A stretch of 64,000 nucleotides of DNA from Cryptomeria japonica (GCF_030272615.1 NC_081412.1:693664083-693728082), one strand, 5' to 3'; positions 48,481 through 60,350 are shown, counted from the stretch's first letter. The notes: generated by a model not told the origin, from the letters alone. Translations and numbers: made by a program.

Positions 48481-48660
48481 CACTTCCATGGCCACTGTAT
48501 GTTAAATTCACCCTGCACAATCCAAAGAAAATAAAATAAAACCCTAGCTGGTTAGGGCTAGGGTAATATGAACAAAGTAATAAAGAATGAGAAAAAAAAA
48601 AGGGGGGCTTTGTTTTTATTGTTATACAGTTAGGGTTTTCATGGACAATATAAATAATGG

Positions 48661-48663
<3 letters not shown>

Positions 48664-48711
<48 letters not shown>

Positions 48712-48736
48712 TATATATATATATATATATATATAC

Positions 48737-48767
<31 letters not shown>

Positions 48768-48820
48768 CATACATACATATATATATGTATGTATGTATAT
48801 ATATATAGAGAGAGAGAGTT
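48664..48820. repeat. (TA)n/(CATA)n/(GA)n microsatellite
   Basis: Long TA run broken by ATAC and ATGT units and ending in GAGAGAGAGAG. ORFs of Ile/Tyr repeats on both strands are artefacts. Confidence 0.95.
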
Positions 48821-49440
48821 AAAATAATATGAGCGTATAGGGTAAATTGTAATTTAATTATTTAGATGTTATATTACGGAAATGTTTGTAATAAACATAT
48901 GAGTATAAATTTATTATGATGTTTTTTTTCTTTTTAAATTTGTAATTTATTTTGAAAATAATTTACTTAGGAACTTATATAAAGATTAAAGATATTTTGC
49001 CTATAAGGGGACATTTTTAATATAGGAGGAGATTAAAACTTTATAGGAAAATATTCATTATGTATTTCATTACCCTCTAGTCGATTTAGTCTAGACTCAT
49101 TTTAATTAAATGTTAAAATAAAAATATAGACATTAATGAATCTAAGTGCTAGGACTAATTTAATTAGTTCCTAGAAGTAATTAATGGTTATTGGTGAGCA
49201 ACATTATCCTTGTGAATTAATTTTGAGATTTTTGGTTAAATTAATTTGTTGATTAAAGAATGATGAGATAATAAATAATCTTTTTAGTATTCCACATTTA
49301 ATTTTAAATTATTTTTGTCTACTTGAGTTAGTGGTTAGAATTAACTCACACATAGTTAAGACAAACTTGCTAGTGCTTTTCATGTTAGCAAAATTAATGT
49401 TTTAAGTTGTGATTTAAAAATAAATAAAAAATAATCCCGT

Positions 49441-49464
49441 TCATGCCCAAAAGTTTGGGCATGA
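49441..49464. repeat. palindrome at the LTR end
   Basis: Arms TCATGCCCAAA and TTTGGGCATGA (11 bp each) around AG, ending 2 bases before the LTR terminus. The minus-strand copy has the related TGCCCAA...TTGGGCA. Confidence 0.85.
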
Positions 49465-49469
49465 CATTT

Positions 49470-49481
49470 TGGTATCAGAGC
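49470..49481 (+). promoter_or_regulatory. primer binding site of the plus-strand gypsy
   Basis: TGGTATCAGAGC, an exact match to the initiator-Met type, three bases after the LTR. Confidence 0.93.
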
Positions 49482-49644
49482 AAGGTTTCCAACACTAGGA
49501 ACCTTTCTCCATTACGTTTTGCTTTAAATATTTAATTAATTTTATTATATCAATTTTCTAGGTTATTTAAATTTAATTAATTAAATATTTTTCCAAAGAA
49601 AATAGATATTTAATTTATTTTATTTTTATTTTTTTCTCTTAAGG

Positions 49645-51050
49645 ATGCCTCCGACTATGCGACAAGCTCGCAAGTGCGGAAGGGGACCGAGGCATGTACG
49701 CATAGCACACGAAGAGGTAGATAGGGAGGAATCAGTTCTGGAAGTGAACCCAGAGGCTCCTCCCAAATAGCTAGTTAACCCAAACCGAAACATCTTAGAA
49801 GCACATCAGAACCTAATTGGTATAGTCCAGGATAGGTTTCCAGCCGGGGATCATCATGTTGAAAATCAAAACTCAGGAAGTCATAGATTGGCAAATAGGG
49901 AATGGAGCAGGAGTCCACCTCCTATTCATGTAGAGAGTCAGGGTGGGAATGAGCCTGAGTCTATGCACCTACCAGGACCACCTCCAATGGCAGAGCCAAT
50001 ATATTATGAGAGATCACATCGAGATTCAGGAGATCTTATCAGGGAGGTTATGCACCTCCAGCCACCATCTTTTGGGGGATCTACCGACAGGGTAGAAGCT
50101 GAGGCTTGGCTATTGAGCCTTGATAGGTGCTTTGTATTACACTCTTATGAGAGCAATCTAAAGGCACATGTAGCACTCCACCTATTGAGAGGGATGACAT
50201 CCACCTAGTGGAGACAGGAGGAATACAAGTGTGGTTTAGTTGCTGATACTCTCGCATGGGAGATTTTCATAGAGAGGTTTAGGGAGAGGTACTTGTCAGA
50301 GCATTATAGACAGCGTAGGATAGATGAGTTCCATGACCTCTAGTAGAAGGGTCTCTCAGTGACCCAGTACGAGAGTAAATTCTTTGAGCTCTTGCCCTAC
50401 GTGGACTACCTGAAAGATGAGAAGCTTCTCATCAACCATTTCATCAGAGGGCTGAATGCTAGCATAGCAGGACCATTGAGGATGTCCACTCTAGGGAGCC
50501 TTCAAGTTGCTATGGAGAAGGCACTGATAGCAGAGGAGATTTAGGTCAGGCCATAGGATACTAGGGATCAGTTCCAAAACCGAAACCCTATACCCTAGAC
50601 ATACGATTTTTAGAAACCCCATTGGAAGGGAAATAATAGAAACACACAGAGGTTCTCCAAACCCCCTCCTCCACAATAGTCACAATAGAACCAGAGGTAG
50701 AGGCCTCCATAGAATCAGTAGGGCGCAAAGCCCAAGCAGTGGCAGTCTCAAGGTCAGAGGCGAGATCAGTGATCTCAGGTTCCTTACACACCTCCGGGGA
50801 GGACTCAGCAGTCCTACAGGGGTGGGTACAGTGGTTCTAGTAGGACAGGGGGACAGTCTTCTTCTAGGCCTCAAGGCATCCGGTTTCAGGCACGCAGTGC
50901 TTGTTTTACATGTGGAGCCATGGGGAACATGGTGAGAGAGTGTCCTCAAGGTTAGATGGTAGGGAATCAGAGGATGGCAGCATCAAAGCCTATAGTTGGA
51001 GATATGGGCAGGTCCCATAGAGTCTTTGCAGCAGTTGACAACCGCCAGGC
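49645..51050 (+). pseudogene. gag: gypsy gag, plus strand, broken by 15 stops
   Basis: One frame from ATG 49645 to the inserted element at 51051, with no frameshift. It carries the gag landmarks of the family: VMHLQPPSFGG, AEAWLLSLDRCF, WEIFIERFRERYLSEH, QYESKFFELLPYVDYLKDE, LINHFIRGLN, and a CCHC knuckle CFTCGAMGNMVREC where the His is Asn. Stops are TAG at 49768, 50206, 50341, 50344, 50542, 50554, 50596, 50611, 50677, 50686, 50698, 50710, 50719 and 50953, and TGA at 50770. Nearly all fall at Gln of the homologous gag at 58800-60192. It ends at VFAAVDN, just before protease. Confidence 0.88.
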
Positions 51051-51802
51051 TATCATGCCCAAACTCTTGGGCACAAACGGGATAAAATTTTTTTTTTGAA
51101 AAAGTTAACTTAGAATGACATACTTAAATAAAATAGTGCACACTAGTTTCGATTAACTTGATTAAAATGATGCAACTAGTTTGGTCTTAACTATATTTTG
51201 AGTGAATCAAATAATTAATTCAATCTGGTGATAAATTTAACTAAGTCATCCGCTAGCTAATATTCCTTCGAAGGAGTTATCACTAATCTCCACTAATAAT
51301 TTATTAAACTTTCTTAGCCAATAACCTCAAACTTAATATATAATTCTCCAAAATTAATTGTCTAGAGTCTAAATTTAATTGTTCTGGTTATTATTAAGTT
51401 TAATAACCTTATTAAATAAAAATCCCCATGAATTAAAATACTTTACTATTTATACTTAAATGGCCCTCTTGCCCCTACAAATATCGTTGTGTTTATATTT
51501 TTTTTTGAGTCTAATCTACCCAAGAATTTAAAATCTTCTTATTACAATGCTCCCACATTTATTTTCTAATTTAACGTGCTTAACCTAGTTTTACCACTAA
51601 CCAAATTATTTTCAAATATTCATAGAAGTTATATTATATATATATATATATATACCTATAAATATTTACATATGTGCTTATGAATGTATCCAAAAGGAAG
51701 GTGGGGTTTTTATTTTATTATAATATTTAGCCCCTTTTAATACACTCCCCACCACACACATACTTACACTTTTTTTTTAAAACATACAACCAAATGAATC
51801 TA

Positions 51803-51827
51803 CCCTAACCCAAAATTAGGGTTAGGG
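51803..51827. repeat. telomere-like hairpin in the LTR
   Basis: CCCTAACCC and GGGTTAGGG around a 7-base loop. It is also at 61118-61144 in the other LTR with 10-bp arms (GCCCTAACCC/GGGTTAGGGC). Confidence 0.85.
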
Positions 51828-51954
51828 CATGTGTGTTTTAATCTACATATGTTTTCTTTCCTTTTGTGTGTGGGCTGTGTGTGTGTGATGTCTTATTTAT
51901 TTTGTATGTGTGTATGGATTTTTATTTTTATTTATTTCGTGTGTGTGTGTGCAG

Positions 51955-52345
51955 GTGAAGGTTGGACGGTGGCCATGGGAGGCGGCACGTAGGGCCGAAC
52001 CGGAGGCATCCCCTTTTTTTTGTTGTTTGTTTTACCGCGGCGGAGGAAGGGAGAGGGAGAGCCAGGCGCCGGCCACTATGGCACCTCGCAGGGAGTGGCT
52101 GTTGTTCACTGTTAGTGGCGGTGACCGCCCACTGCGGGTTGGCACAGTGGCGGCGACCGCCCACTGCGGGTTGGCACAGTGGCGGCTCATCGCCGTTGTG
52201 GGTCGTCGTAGTGGCAGGCTTCGCCCTGCTCACTGCGGCGGCCCACAGCGAGTGGCATCCGCTCACTGCGGCGCCCACAGGGACAAGGAAGGTGGCCAGC
52301 AGGGGGAGGGATTCATGGCCCTTTCCCCCTGCCCGCTATATGCAC
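51955..52345. repeat. GC-rich block with a 32-bp tandem duplication (3' LTR)
   Basis: Units 52115-52146 and 52147-52178 (GTGGCGGTGACCGCCCACTG and on) are direct duplicates. The other LTR has a single unit near 61431. The block is CpG-rich in an AT-rich surrounding and encodes long but unconvincing ORFs on both strands. Confidence 0.85.
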
Positions 52346-52400
52346 AAAACCCATTTTTTTAAAAAAAAAATCTCTCACTTCATTTTAACGTTAACATGTA

Positions 52401-52436
<36 letters not shown>

Positions 52437-52517
52437 GTATATATCTAAACCCCTTTTTTTCTAGTAATATGCAGGTCTCAATAAATATTTAAATGAGCAA
52501 TAAATTCAGTCTTTTAA

Positions 52518-52563
<46 letters not shown>

Positions 52564-55430
52564 TTTTCTTTTAATAATTTATATCAATCAGTTTATAAGC
52601 TTACCTTCCTTTTTTTTTTCTAAGTTAACATACCTATGCTATATTTTTTTTTTTCTTGAAAAGACATTCTATTTATCCCCCTTTTATTTAAGAATGAACA
52701 TTTACAGCAAGTTCTAACCTATCTACTTCTTTCATAGGCAAATGTATATGCTATGTATAACCATATATATATATATATATTTTTTACACTAACATGCTGC
52801 AACTGTTATCTACAATGCCTTCTATCTACAACTTGAAAATGTAATCTTTCTGGTAATAAATAAATAAATCCAAAAACTAAATATTATCCACCCTTTCTTC
52901 GATAAAACAAGCTACTAAAATAAGTTTCATTTTCTGCACTAATTGGGAAAATAAATGACTGTTTTATTTATTTTGCAGCAGCATAAATAACTAATAATCA
53001 TGCAATAACTAGCTAGATTTATTTGTAGAATACACAAGAATGCACAACTTCATATATAATATTTCTTTTGAGAATTTATTCACATGCTAATACATTTCAT
53101 ATCCCTTTTTTTTTTTTGAAGATTAAAATACAAACTAATTTCATTTCCCCTTCCCTTTTTGCCCTACTAACACAAGTAGGGAATATATACTTCTCTTACA
53201 AATTTAAGTACAAGGTAAATGAGATTACAAATAGGTATGAAAACCCAACAAGTATTTTCCTTCCATAGTAATATGGGTACAATATATATACTTTCTTTTG
53301 AAAATAAATACAACAAAACACCTTTTTTTTACAAGCTAATATTGAATACATTTTCTTCTTTAAAACTTTTCTACAACACAAAACAACAATGTAGCTCTTT
53401 ATTCTTTCTTTTCCCATCCCAAGCAACCTGCAATGAAAACACAACTTTGACCATGGAGAGCTCACCTCCCAGCCTAGGCTTACTAGAAGCCACCCCCAAG
53501 CTTGGAGAACCAAGCACTAGACGGGTTACAAGCAAGCAAATAACACAACAAATAGGGCATACACTCAATATACATCTTCCCATCCCAAGCTACACTTTCA
53601 CCAGACTTTGTGATGATCATTCCATGGGTGGAAGTGGACCAAGTACCATTGGGGAGATTGGAAGCCAAAATACAACTCAAGCCACCTCATGGCAATACGA
53701 ATGCAACAAAAATACACCTCCCTACCTTATGCCCCCCAAAGGCTCAAAGGCCATATTTTCTCCCCTTATGACCACCAAATGCATACACAAGGCTATGCAG
53801 CAAGGGTCACAAAGGACACCCTTGAGATCACTCTCCATAAGGAGAGCCTCTCACCCAAGGCTGTCATACTCCTTCCACCCCAAGACCATCCTACTCTCCC
53901 AAGAGTAGGAGGTCTTGGACACTCCCAAAACAAGAACACAAAACAAAAAAACATAGAATGAAAACTTACATTTTCTTCCTACAACAATTTACATATACAC
54001 AACTCTTCAACAAGCATTTCTTTCATTCAAAAAAAACAACTTAAACAACATAAACAAAAGAGAATTATAACCAACCTTAATCTGCCAATAGGTATGTTAG
54101 ATATAGTTGGGGATGAGCTGCCCAAATCCACACTAACTTTTTCACCAATCTTTTCAAAAAATTCTATTCTACCACTAAATTTTCAAAGCAAGTGCATAAT
54201 CTCCAACAATGGAGAGTGGGTGATTACTCACTAAGTCCCTAATCCTTGCCTAAGAAGGCCTCTCACACACTTCACAACCCCTTGGGTGAGGTGAGAGTTC
54301 CCATTGGTTGCTCTTCCCAAACTCTTACACATTACTAAAACTGGAAAGGGAAAAGGTGAGAGAAGATGGGGAAGAGAGTTTGACATCAAAAGGGGAGGTT
54401 GTCTATCCTAGGAGGAACTTTCTAAGTTGAATTTTCGCTCACCTTGGAAAAACCACTTTTTGAGGTGACTAAACAGTCACATGGGAGTAGTCACATGTTT
54501 CAAAATACCCCTAACTCATAGGTATACCCTTTGGACCTTTGGAAAAGCCCTAAAACTGACCCTAGGAGTCCATTTAACCCCTTAGAAACCCAACTGAAGT
54601 TTACCTACGGGTCAAACCTGAGTTGACCACTCCCAAGACTCCCTACCCAAGGCAAATTTGGGACCACACTCATGTTTTTGAATGGCTTTGGTAGAAACAA
54701 AACTCCCTCCAAGAGACAAGTCAAAATCAATGACACTAATCAGCACATGTGTCAAGTGACACAATAAAAATACAATATAAAAAATCACACATGGAATTTG
54801 TCTCTTGTAAGATTACACATATACATAAAAATTAATTTTAACACTCAAGCATCATACACTTCACAAATAAAATACATTACAAATGGGGTGTTGTCTCTCC
54901 AAATAGACAACCCCTGGCTTAACAAACGTACATTGGTCTAGGTTTGGTTCTCCATATAAATTCCATGGTCACATGGATAATTTTCCTGCACATCTCAGTT
55001 AACACATTAGTAATTCCAAATCATCACAATTACACATAATTAAATACATGGATTTTCATTGCACATCAAACACTCATACATTTGGCAACAATAATTCTAT
55101 ATCTCATTTATTCCAATTCGATTCCACATAGGCAATTAACATAATTCTCAAAATTGAACCATTCATACAATAAGCATCATTTTTCTATCATCAAAATGAA
55201 GTCCTGCAATTCCAATACTGACATTCACCATTTCAATGTAATTCTAATCTAGCAACATATAAAGTTTCATAATCATCATGCTTAAAATAAAGCATCATTA
55301 TATGTCAATTTGATCCAAATCATGAAGTCATATAGGTTCTAAATCCATAAAGCATAAAATAAAGCATCCATAATAGTCTCAATATGCAAATAACTGAAAA
55401 TGTCAAACTGAGTCGGGGTAGGGCCTCACA

Positions 55431-55443
55431 CCCTCCCCCTCTA
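55431..55443 (-). promoter_or_regulatory. polypurine tract of the minus-strand gypsy
   Basis: Minus strand TAGAGGGGGAGGG directly before the 3' LTR start TGTGAGGCCC. Confidence 0.9.
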
Positions 55444-55458
55444 GGCATGAACTTCCTC

Positions 55459-55644
55459 CTAGAGTTCATCAAAAAGGTGGGGGTACTGTGATCTCATACA
55501 TGCTGCATCCTCCCATGAGGCTGTGACCTCATCATAGCAATCCCACTGGACCCTAACCTGGTCCAGCTCTCGACCTCGAAGGCCCAGCATCCAGTGTGCC
55601 AAAATGTGAATGGGCTCCAAAGCTAGCTGCCCGTCCGACTCCAC
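55459..55644 (-). pseudogene. pol: gypsy chromodomain (pol C-terminus)
   Basis: The pattern PIHILAHWMLGLRGRELDQV, then VQW and ASWEDAACMRSQYPHLF fits the chromodomain at the integrase C-terminus of chromoviruses, with the VQW...SWED core kept. In this family group it steers insertion by binding marked histones. It stands in a different frame from the integrase upstream. Between 55645 and 56036 the expected linker is present but shifted in frame and stop-ridden. Confidence 0.75.
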
Positions 55645-56036
55645 CTACAAGGCATCCCAATCTAGAATATGAGACTCATCATAGATATACTTCCTCAAAA
55701 CTGAAACATGAAACACATCATGGATGCGTGACAGGCTAGGTGGCAATGCTAGACGGTAGGCAACTGGTCCTATCCTCTCAAGGATCTCAAATGGTCCTAC
55801 AAATCGAGGTGTGAGCTTAGAACCCTTTCCATATCAGATTGGACTCTTATGCAGTCGCACTCTCAAGAAGACTCTGTCTCCAACCAAGTAGCTATGATCT
55901 ATCCTCTTCGCATCTGCATATTTCTTCTGTCTATCCTGTGCCTCTCTAAGACGCTACCTAATCAAATCCACCTGCTGCTCCATATCTCAAACTATCTCTG
56001 GACCAATAGCAACTCTGTCCTCTATGCGGTCCCAAC

Positions 56037-56987
56037 TCAATGGTGTCCTACAAGGTCTACCATATAATGCCTGATAGGGTGGCATCCCCAAGGACGTGTG
56101 ATGCCCCTGTTATAGGAAAACTCCACTAAGGGAAGATACTCTTCCCATTTGGTCTGGTGATCCATGACATACATGCGAAGCATATCCTCTAACACCTGAT
56201 TAACTCTCTCTGTCTGGCCATCCATTTCCGGATGATAGGCTGTACTGAAATTGAGCTGGGTACCCATAGCTGCCTACAACGCCTTCCAAAAGGAAGATGT
56301 GAAGAGGGAATCCCTGTCGGAAATGATCTTACGTGGAACACCATGAAGTCTGACAATGTCTCGCAAAATCACCTATGCTACTGCTGGTGCTATGAAGGTG
56401 GTATGAACTAGTGAAAAGTGAGCCACTTTGGTCAACTTGTCATCTGTCACCAAGATGGCATCATGGCGACGAGATGACATAGGGAGACCAATGACGAAAT
56501 CCATGGATATAGTATCCCACTTCCACTCTAGTATAGCATGAGATTGGAGCAACCCACCTGGATGGCGGTGCTCTGCCTTGACTCTCTGACACTCAAGGCA
56601 TCGGGCTACCAACTCGGCAATAAGTTGTCGCATTCCTGGCCAATGGTATAATTCCCTCAAGTCTGCATGCAACTTCTTGACCCCAGGATGTGTTGCATAA
56701 GGAGCTCTATGAGCCTCTGTGATAATGAACTCCCGCAATCCCCTGGAAGAAGGTACATAGATGCGTCCTCTATGGTGCAATAACCCATCGGACTCTAAGG
56801 AATAATCCACATATTTCCCTTCTAAAATTTCCTGAGATCATATAGCCTGACAAACCTCTAAATACCATCTGTCCTCTGGAAACTGCTGTATGATCCGATC
56901 TCTCAAATTCGTGCTCATAGATATGGTGTATATCTCATGACGTCTCCTACTCAAAGCATCTACAACCACATTTTCTTTCCCTTTGAT
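56037..56987 (-). pseudogene. pol: gypsy integrase
   Basis: Zinc-binding N-terminus (HRAPYATHPGVKKLH...CLECQRVKAEH) and catalytic Asp in ISMDFVIGLP lie in 56810-56373. A TAG at 56370-56372 follows, then the second Asp ([15 protein letters not shown]) and another TAG just before 56267. The final Glu is in [14 protein letters not shown] (56267-56037). All three catalytic residues are still encoded. Both internal stops stand where CAG is expected. Upstream of 56810 the same frame is linked to RNase H with one more stop. Confidence 0.9.
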
Positions 56988-57434
56988 TTAGTGAACGTCA
57001 AAATCATACTCGCACAAGAATTCCATCCATCTCCTCTGACGTGCATTAAGATTCGGCTGAGTGAATATGTACTGAAGGCTCTGATGGTCTGAGTGCAACT
57101 CAAAATGATGACCCAAAAGGAAGTGTCTCCACCTCACAAGTGCATGCACTACTGCTGCAAGCTCAAGGTCATGAGTAGGATAATTAAACTCGTGAGTCTT
57201 GAGTTTCCTAGACTCAAAAGCTATAGCTCTGCCACTCTGCATAAGTACTGCTCCTAAACCCTCTAGGGAAGCATCTGTGCAAACCATGAAATCAGCTGAA
57301 GGATCTGGTACTACAAGGATAGGTGTGGTAGTACTGCTCCTAAACCCTCTCGCACTTCTCTGTCCACTCAAACTTCTTCCCTTTGCGTTGAAGAGAAGTA
57401 ATAGGATGAGCAACTCTAGAGAATCCCTCAACAA
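56988..57434 (-). pseudogene. pol: gypsy RNase H
   Basis: Open segment with VCTDASLEGLGAVLMQ, RAIAFESRKL, NYPTHDLELAAVVHAL, WRHFLLGHHFELHSDHQSLQY and RRWMEFLCEYDFDV, the complete order of a gypsy RNase H. A small deletion near 57340-57350 puts it in a different frame from RT. Confidence 0.92.
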
Positions 57435-58569
57435 AACATCGATAATAACCTGCTAAGGCCATGAAGCTCCTAACCTCTGTCACATTGGTAGGTGCTGGCC
57501 AATCCATAATGGCTCTGATCTTTGATGGGTCCACTGAGATCCCATCACTGGATATAACATGACCAAGGTACCTGACCTCTGTTCTAAAGAAAGCACACTT
57601 CGACAAACTGCCATACAACTGATTTTCCCTCAAACACTGCAAAACCTGCCTCAAGTGCTCCTCATGTTCCTCCTCATTTCGTGAATATATCAATATGTCG
57701 TCGAGAAACACAATCACAAAATGGTCAAGGAATATGTGGAATACTCCATTCATGAGACTCATGAAAACTACTGGGGCATTCGTAAGACCGAATGGGACCA
57801 CGGTGAACTCATAGTGGCCATATCTAGTGCGAAATGCAGTCTTGTGGATATCACTATCCACTATCCTCAATTGATGGTACCCTGACTTTAGATCAATCTT
57901 GGAAAATACTTTGGTACCCTGAAGTTGGTCGAATAAATCATCGATCCTAGGCAACGGATAACAGTTCTTGATGGTTACTTTGTTCAACTGACGGTAATCC
58001 ATGCATAATCGGAGAGATCCATCCTTCTTCTTCATGAAGATGACAGGTGCACCCCAAGGGGATACACTAGGGTGAATGTGGCCCTTCTCTAGGAGTTCCT
58101 CAAGCTGTATCTTGAGCTCATTAAGCTCATTTGTGGTCATTCTATATGGTGCTCGAGAAATAGGTTCGGCTCCTGGAACAAGGTCTATATGAAAATCAAT
58201 CTCTCTACAGGGCGGCATACCTAGTAACTCTGAAGGAAATACATCTGAAAATTCCTTAAGGATAGGATGGTCATAAATAGATGGTTCCTTTTCCTCTTCT
58301 TCCTCTCTATCACTAATGGTGATGGCAAATAACTGACATCCCTTTCGCATGCTCCGCTTAAGCTGCATGGCGGAGATCATATGAAGAGACACGAGTCTCT
58401 GAATTCCAGTGATCACTATGGGAGAGCCATGATCATCCTCACACTCGATCCTTTTCAGGCGACAATCCATCTTGGCTCTCTGGGCATAAAACCAATCCAT
58501 GCCAAGTACAATGCCATAAGATCTGAGTGGTGTAACTCTAAGGTCTACTAAGGTGGTGGTATTACCAAT
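57340..58569 (-). pseudogene. pol: gypsy reverse transcriptase
   Basis: Long open stretch with the usual blocks: [12 protein letters not shown], GLPPxR-like [92 protein letters not shown] and the active site [12 protein letters not shown] with both Asp kept. Then comes the thumb part ([34 protein letters not shown]). It is in the same frame as gag and protease. One stop lies just upstream at 58570. Confidence 0.93.
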
Positions 58570-60192
58570 CTAAAGCTGACAACCCTTAACCTCTGATTCC
58601 ACTGACACTCTAGCCCCTGAAGCTAATTCCACTTCCCAACTGACCTCTTGTCTAATTGCCACTAGCCCGCAACGCTCCACAACCAATGGAGATATAAAAG
58701 AGTCAGTAGCTCCTGAATCAAATAATATAGATACACTACTACCTCTGATCATACATGCTACCTCAATAACCGTGGCCTGATGCTCTGCCTGGCAGTTGTC
58801 AACCGCTGCGAAGACCCTATGGGACTTGCCCATATCCCCAACTGTAGGCTCTGATGCTGCCATCCTCTGATTTCCTACCATCTGACCCTGAGGACACTCT
58901 CTCGCCATGTGTCCCATGGCTCCACATGTGAAGCAAGCGCCATGTGCCTGAAACTGTACTCCCTATGGTCTGGAGAAAGACTGTCCCCCTGTCCTGCTAG
59001 AACCACTATATCCACCTCTGGAGGACTACTGAGTTCTCGTGGGAGGTGTGTAAGGAGCCTGAGATCTCTGATCTCGCCTCTGACCCTGTGACTACCACTG
59101 CTTGGGCTTCGCACCCTGCTGACTCTGCGGAGGCCTTTGCCTCTAGTTTTGCTGTGACTGCTGTAGAGGAGGGGGTTTGGAGAACCTCGATGAGTGTCTG
59201 TTGTTACCTTTCCAATGGGGTTTCTGAAACCCATAAGTCTGTGGTGCAGGATTACGGTTCTGGAACCGATCCTTTGAGTCTTGTGGTCTGACTTGAATCT
59301 CCTCGGCTATCAAAGCCTTCTCCACGGTAACCCGAAGGCTCCCTGGAGCGGCCATTCTCACTAGTCCTGCTATGCCGGAATTCAATCCTCTGATAAATTA
59401 GTTGACGAGAAGCTTCTCATCCTTCAGGTAGTCTACATACGGTAAGAGTTCAAAGAACTTGTTCTCATACTAGGTCACTGAAAGACCCTTCTGCTGGAGG
59501 TCATGAAACTCATCCACCTTATGTTGTCTGAAATGCTCTGATAAGAACCTCTCTCTGAATCTCTCTGTGAAAATCTCCCAAGTGAGGGTCTCTATCTCTA
59601 AGCCACACTTATATTCTTCCTGTCTCCACCATGTGGAGGTTGTTCCTCGCAATAGCTGAACTGCTGCACATGCTTTTAGATTGCTCTCATAAGAGCACAA
59701 TGCAAAGCACCTATCTAGGCTCAAAAGCCATGCCTCTGCCTCTACCCCGTCGGTAGATCCCCCAAAAGATGGTGGCTGAAGATGCATAACCTCTCTGATT
59801 AGATCCCCTGGATCCCGACGTGCCCTCTCAATATACACTGGTGCTACGGCTGGAGGTGGTGCTGGTAGGTGAATGGACTCGTGCTCATGCCTAGCCTGGC
59901 TCTCTATGGGATTAGGAGGTGGACTCCTACTCCGTTCCCATTCTACTGTTCTATGGCTTCCTGAGTTCTGGTTCTCAACATTATGATTTATTGCCGGAAG
60001 CCTATCCTGAACTATGCCAATCAGGTTCTGAAGAGCTACCAAGATGTCTCGGTTTGGGTCAACTGATCGTTCGGGAGGAGTTGCTGGGTTCACTTCCTGA
60101 ACCGATTCCTCCCTAATGACCTCTTCACGTGCCATGCGTTCACGCCTAGGGCCTCTACCACGTTTGTGAGCTTGTCGCGTAGTTGGAGGCAT
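58570..60192 (-). pseudogene. gag: gypsy gag and protease
   Basis: Frame from ATG 60192 through gag (VMHLQPPSFGGSTDGVEAE, TWWRQEEYKCGL, WEIFTERFRERFLSEHFRQH), a TAG at 59470, a TAA near 59390, an open piece 59385-59143, TAG-type breaks, and 58917-58570 with the CCHC knuckle CFTCGAMGHMAREC (near 58930) and the protease site LFDSGATDSFISP. Gag, protease and RT share one frame, as in many plant gypsy elements. Most stops stand where the plus-strand copy has CAG or TGG. The two decayed copies lost different Gln codons. Confidence 0.9.
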
Positions 60193-60350
60193 CCTTATTA
60201 AGAAAACAAAATAAAATGAAATAAATAACTATTTTAGGAGAAATATTTTAGCTAATTTAAAAATAAATATAATAACAATAAATACATTTTAATTAATTAA
60301 ATAATTATAGCAAAATGTAATGGAGTAAGGTTCCTAGTGTTGGCAACCTT

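Larger units (their letters stand above)
46698..49466 (+). repeat. gypsy 5' LTR, second piece
   Basis: Continues the LTR from 35072: AAGGTTGGTTATA matches the reverse complement near 54070, and CCTCCTACTCTTGGGAGAG (near 46865) matches near 53895. Contains a GC-rich block (48245-48480) and AT microsatellites. Ends GGGCATGACA at 49466. Confidence 0.88.
33780..51050 (+). mobile_element. Ty3-gypsy chromovirus-like element, plus strand, 5' part only
   Basis: 5' LTR in two pieces (33780-35072 and 46698-49466, together about 4.06 kb), split by copia element 2. Then primer site 49470-49481 and gag from 49645. At 51050, just before the protease region, a second element of the same family in inverse orientation cuts it. 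Its pol and 3' LTR must lie to the right of the window. LTR start TGTGAGGCCCTACC and end GGGCATGACA match the minus-strand copy. Confidence 0.85.
51051..55430 (-). repeat. 3' LTR of the minus-strand gypsy (4,380 bp)
   Basis: Aligns with 60366-64000 with few differences. The plus-strand left end reads TATCATGCCC where the other LTR has TGTCATGCCC, so the terminal TG has decayed to TA. It ends GGGCCTCACA at 55430. It contains AT microsatellites (51634-51652, 52405-52430, 52523-52562), a telomere-like hairpin (51803-51827) and the GC-rich block. ORFs at 53196-53961 recur in the other LTR because the LTRs are copies, not because they are genes. Confidence 0.93.

Noticed and set aside
48587-48808. 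Ile/Tyr-repeat ORFs on both strands
   Set aside because: They are translations of the TA/CATA microsatellite.
51910-52432. Overlapping long ORFs (116-156 codons) in the GC-rich LTR block, repeated at 61226-61661
   Set aside because: GC-rich DNA leaves three frames open at once. The repetition is due to the LTR pair, no domain is recognisable, and small indels between the copies shift the frames.
53219-53961. ORFs of 229 and 90 codons duplicated at 62545-63287
   Set aside because: They lie in LTR DNA, and the longer one is shortened by a stop in the other copy.
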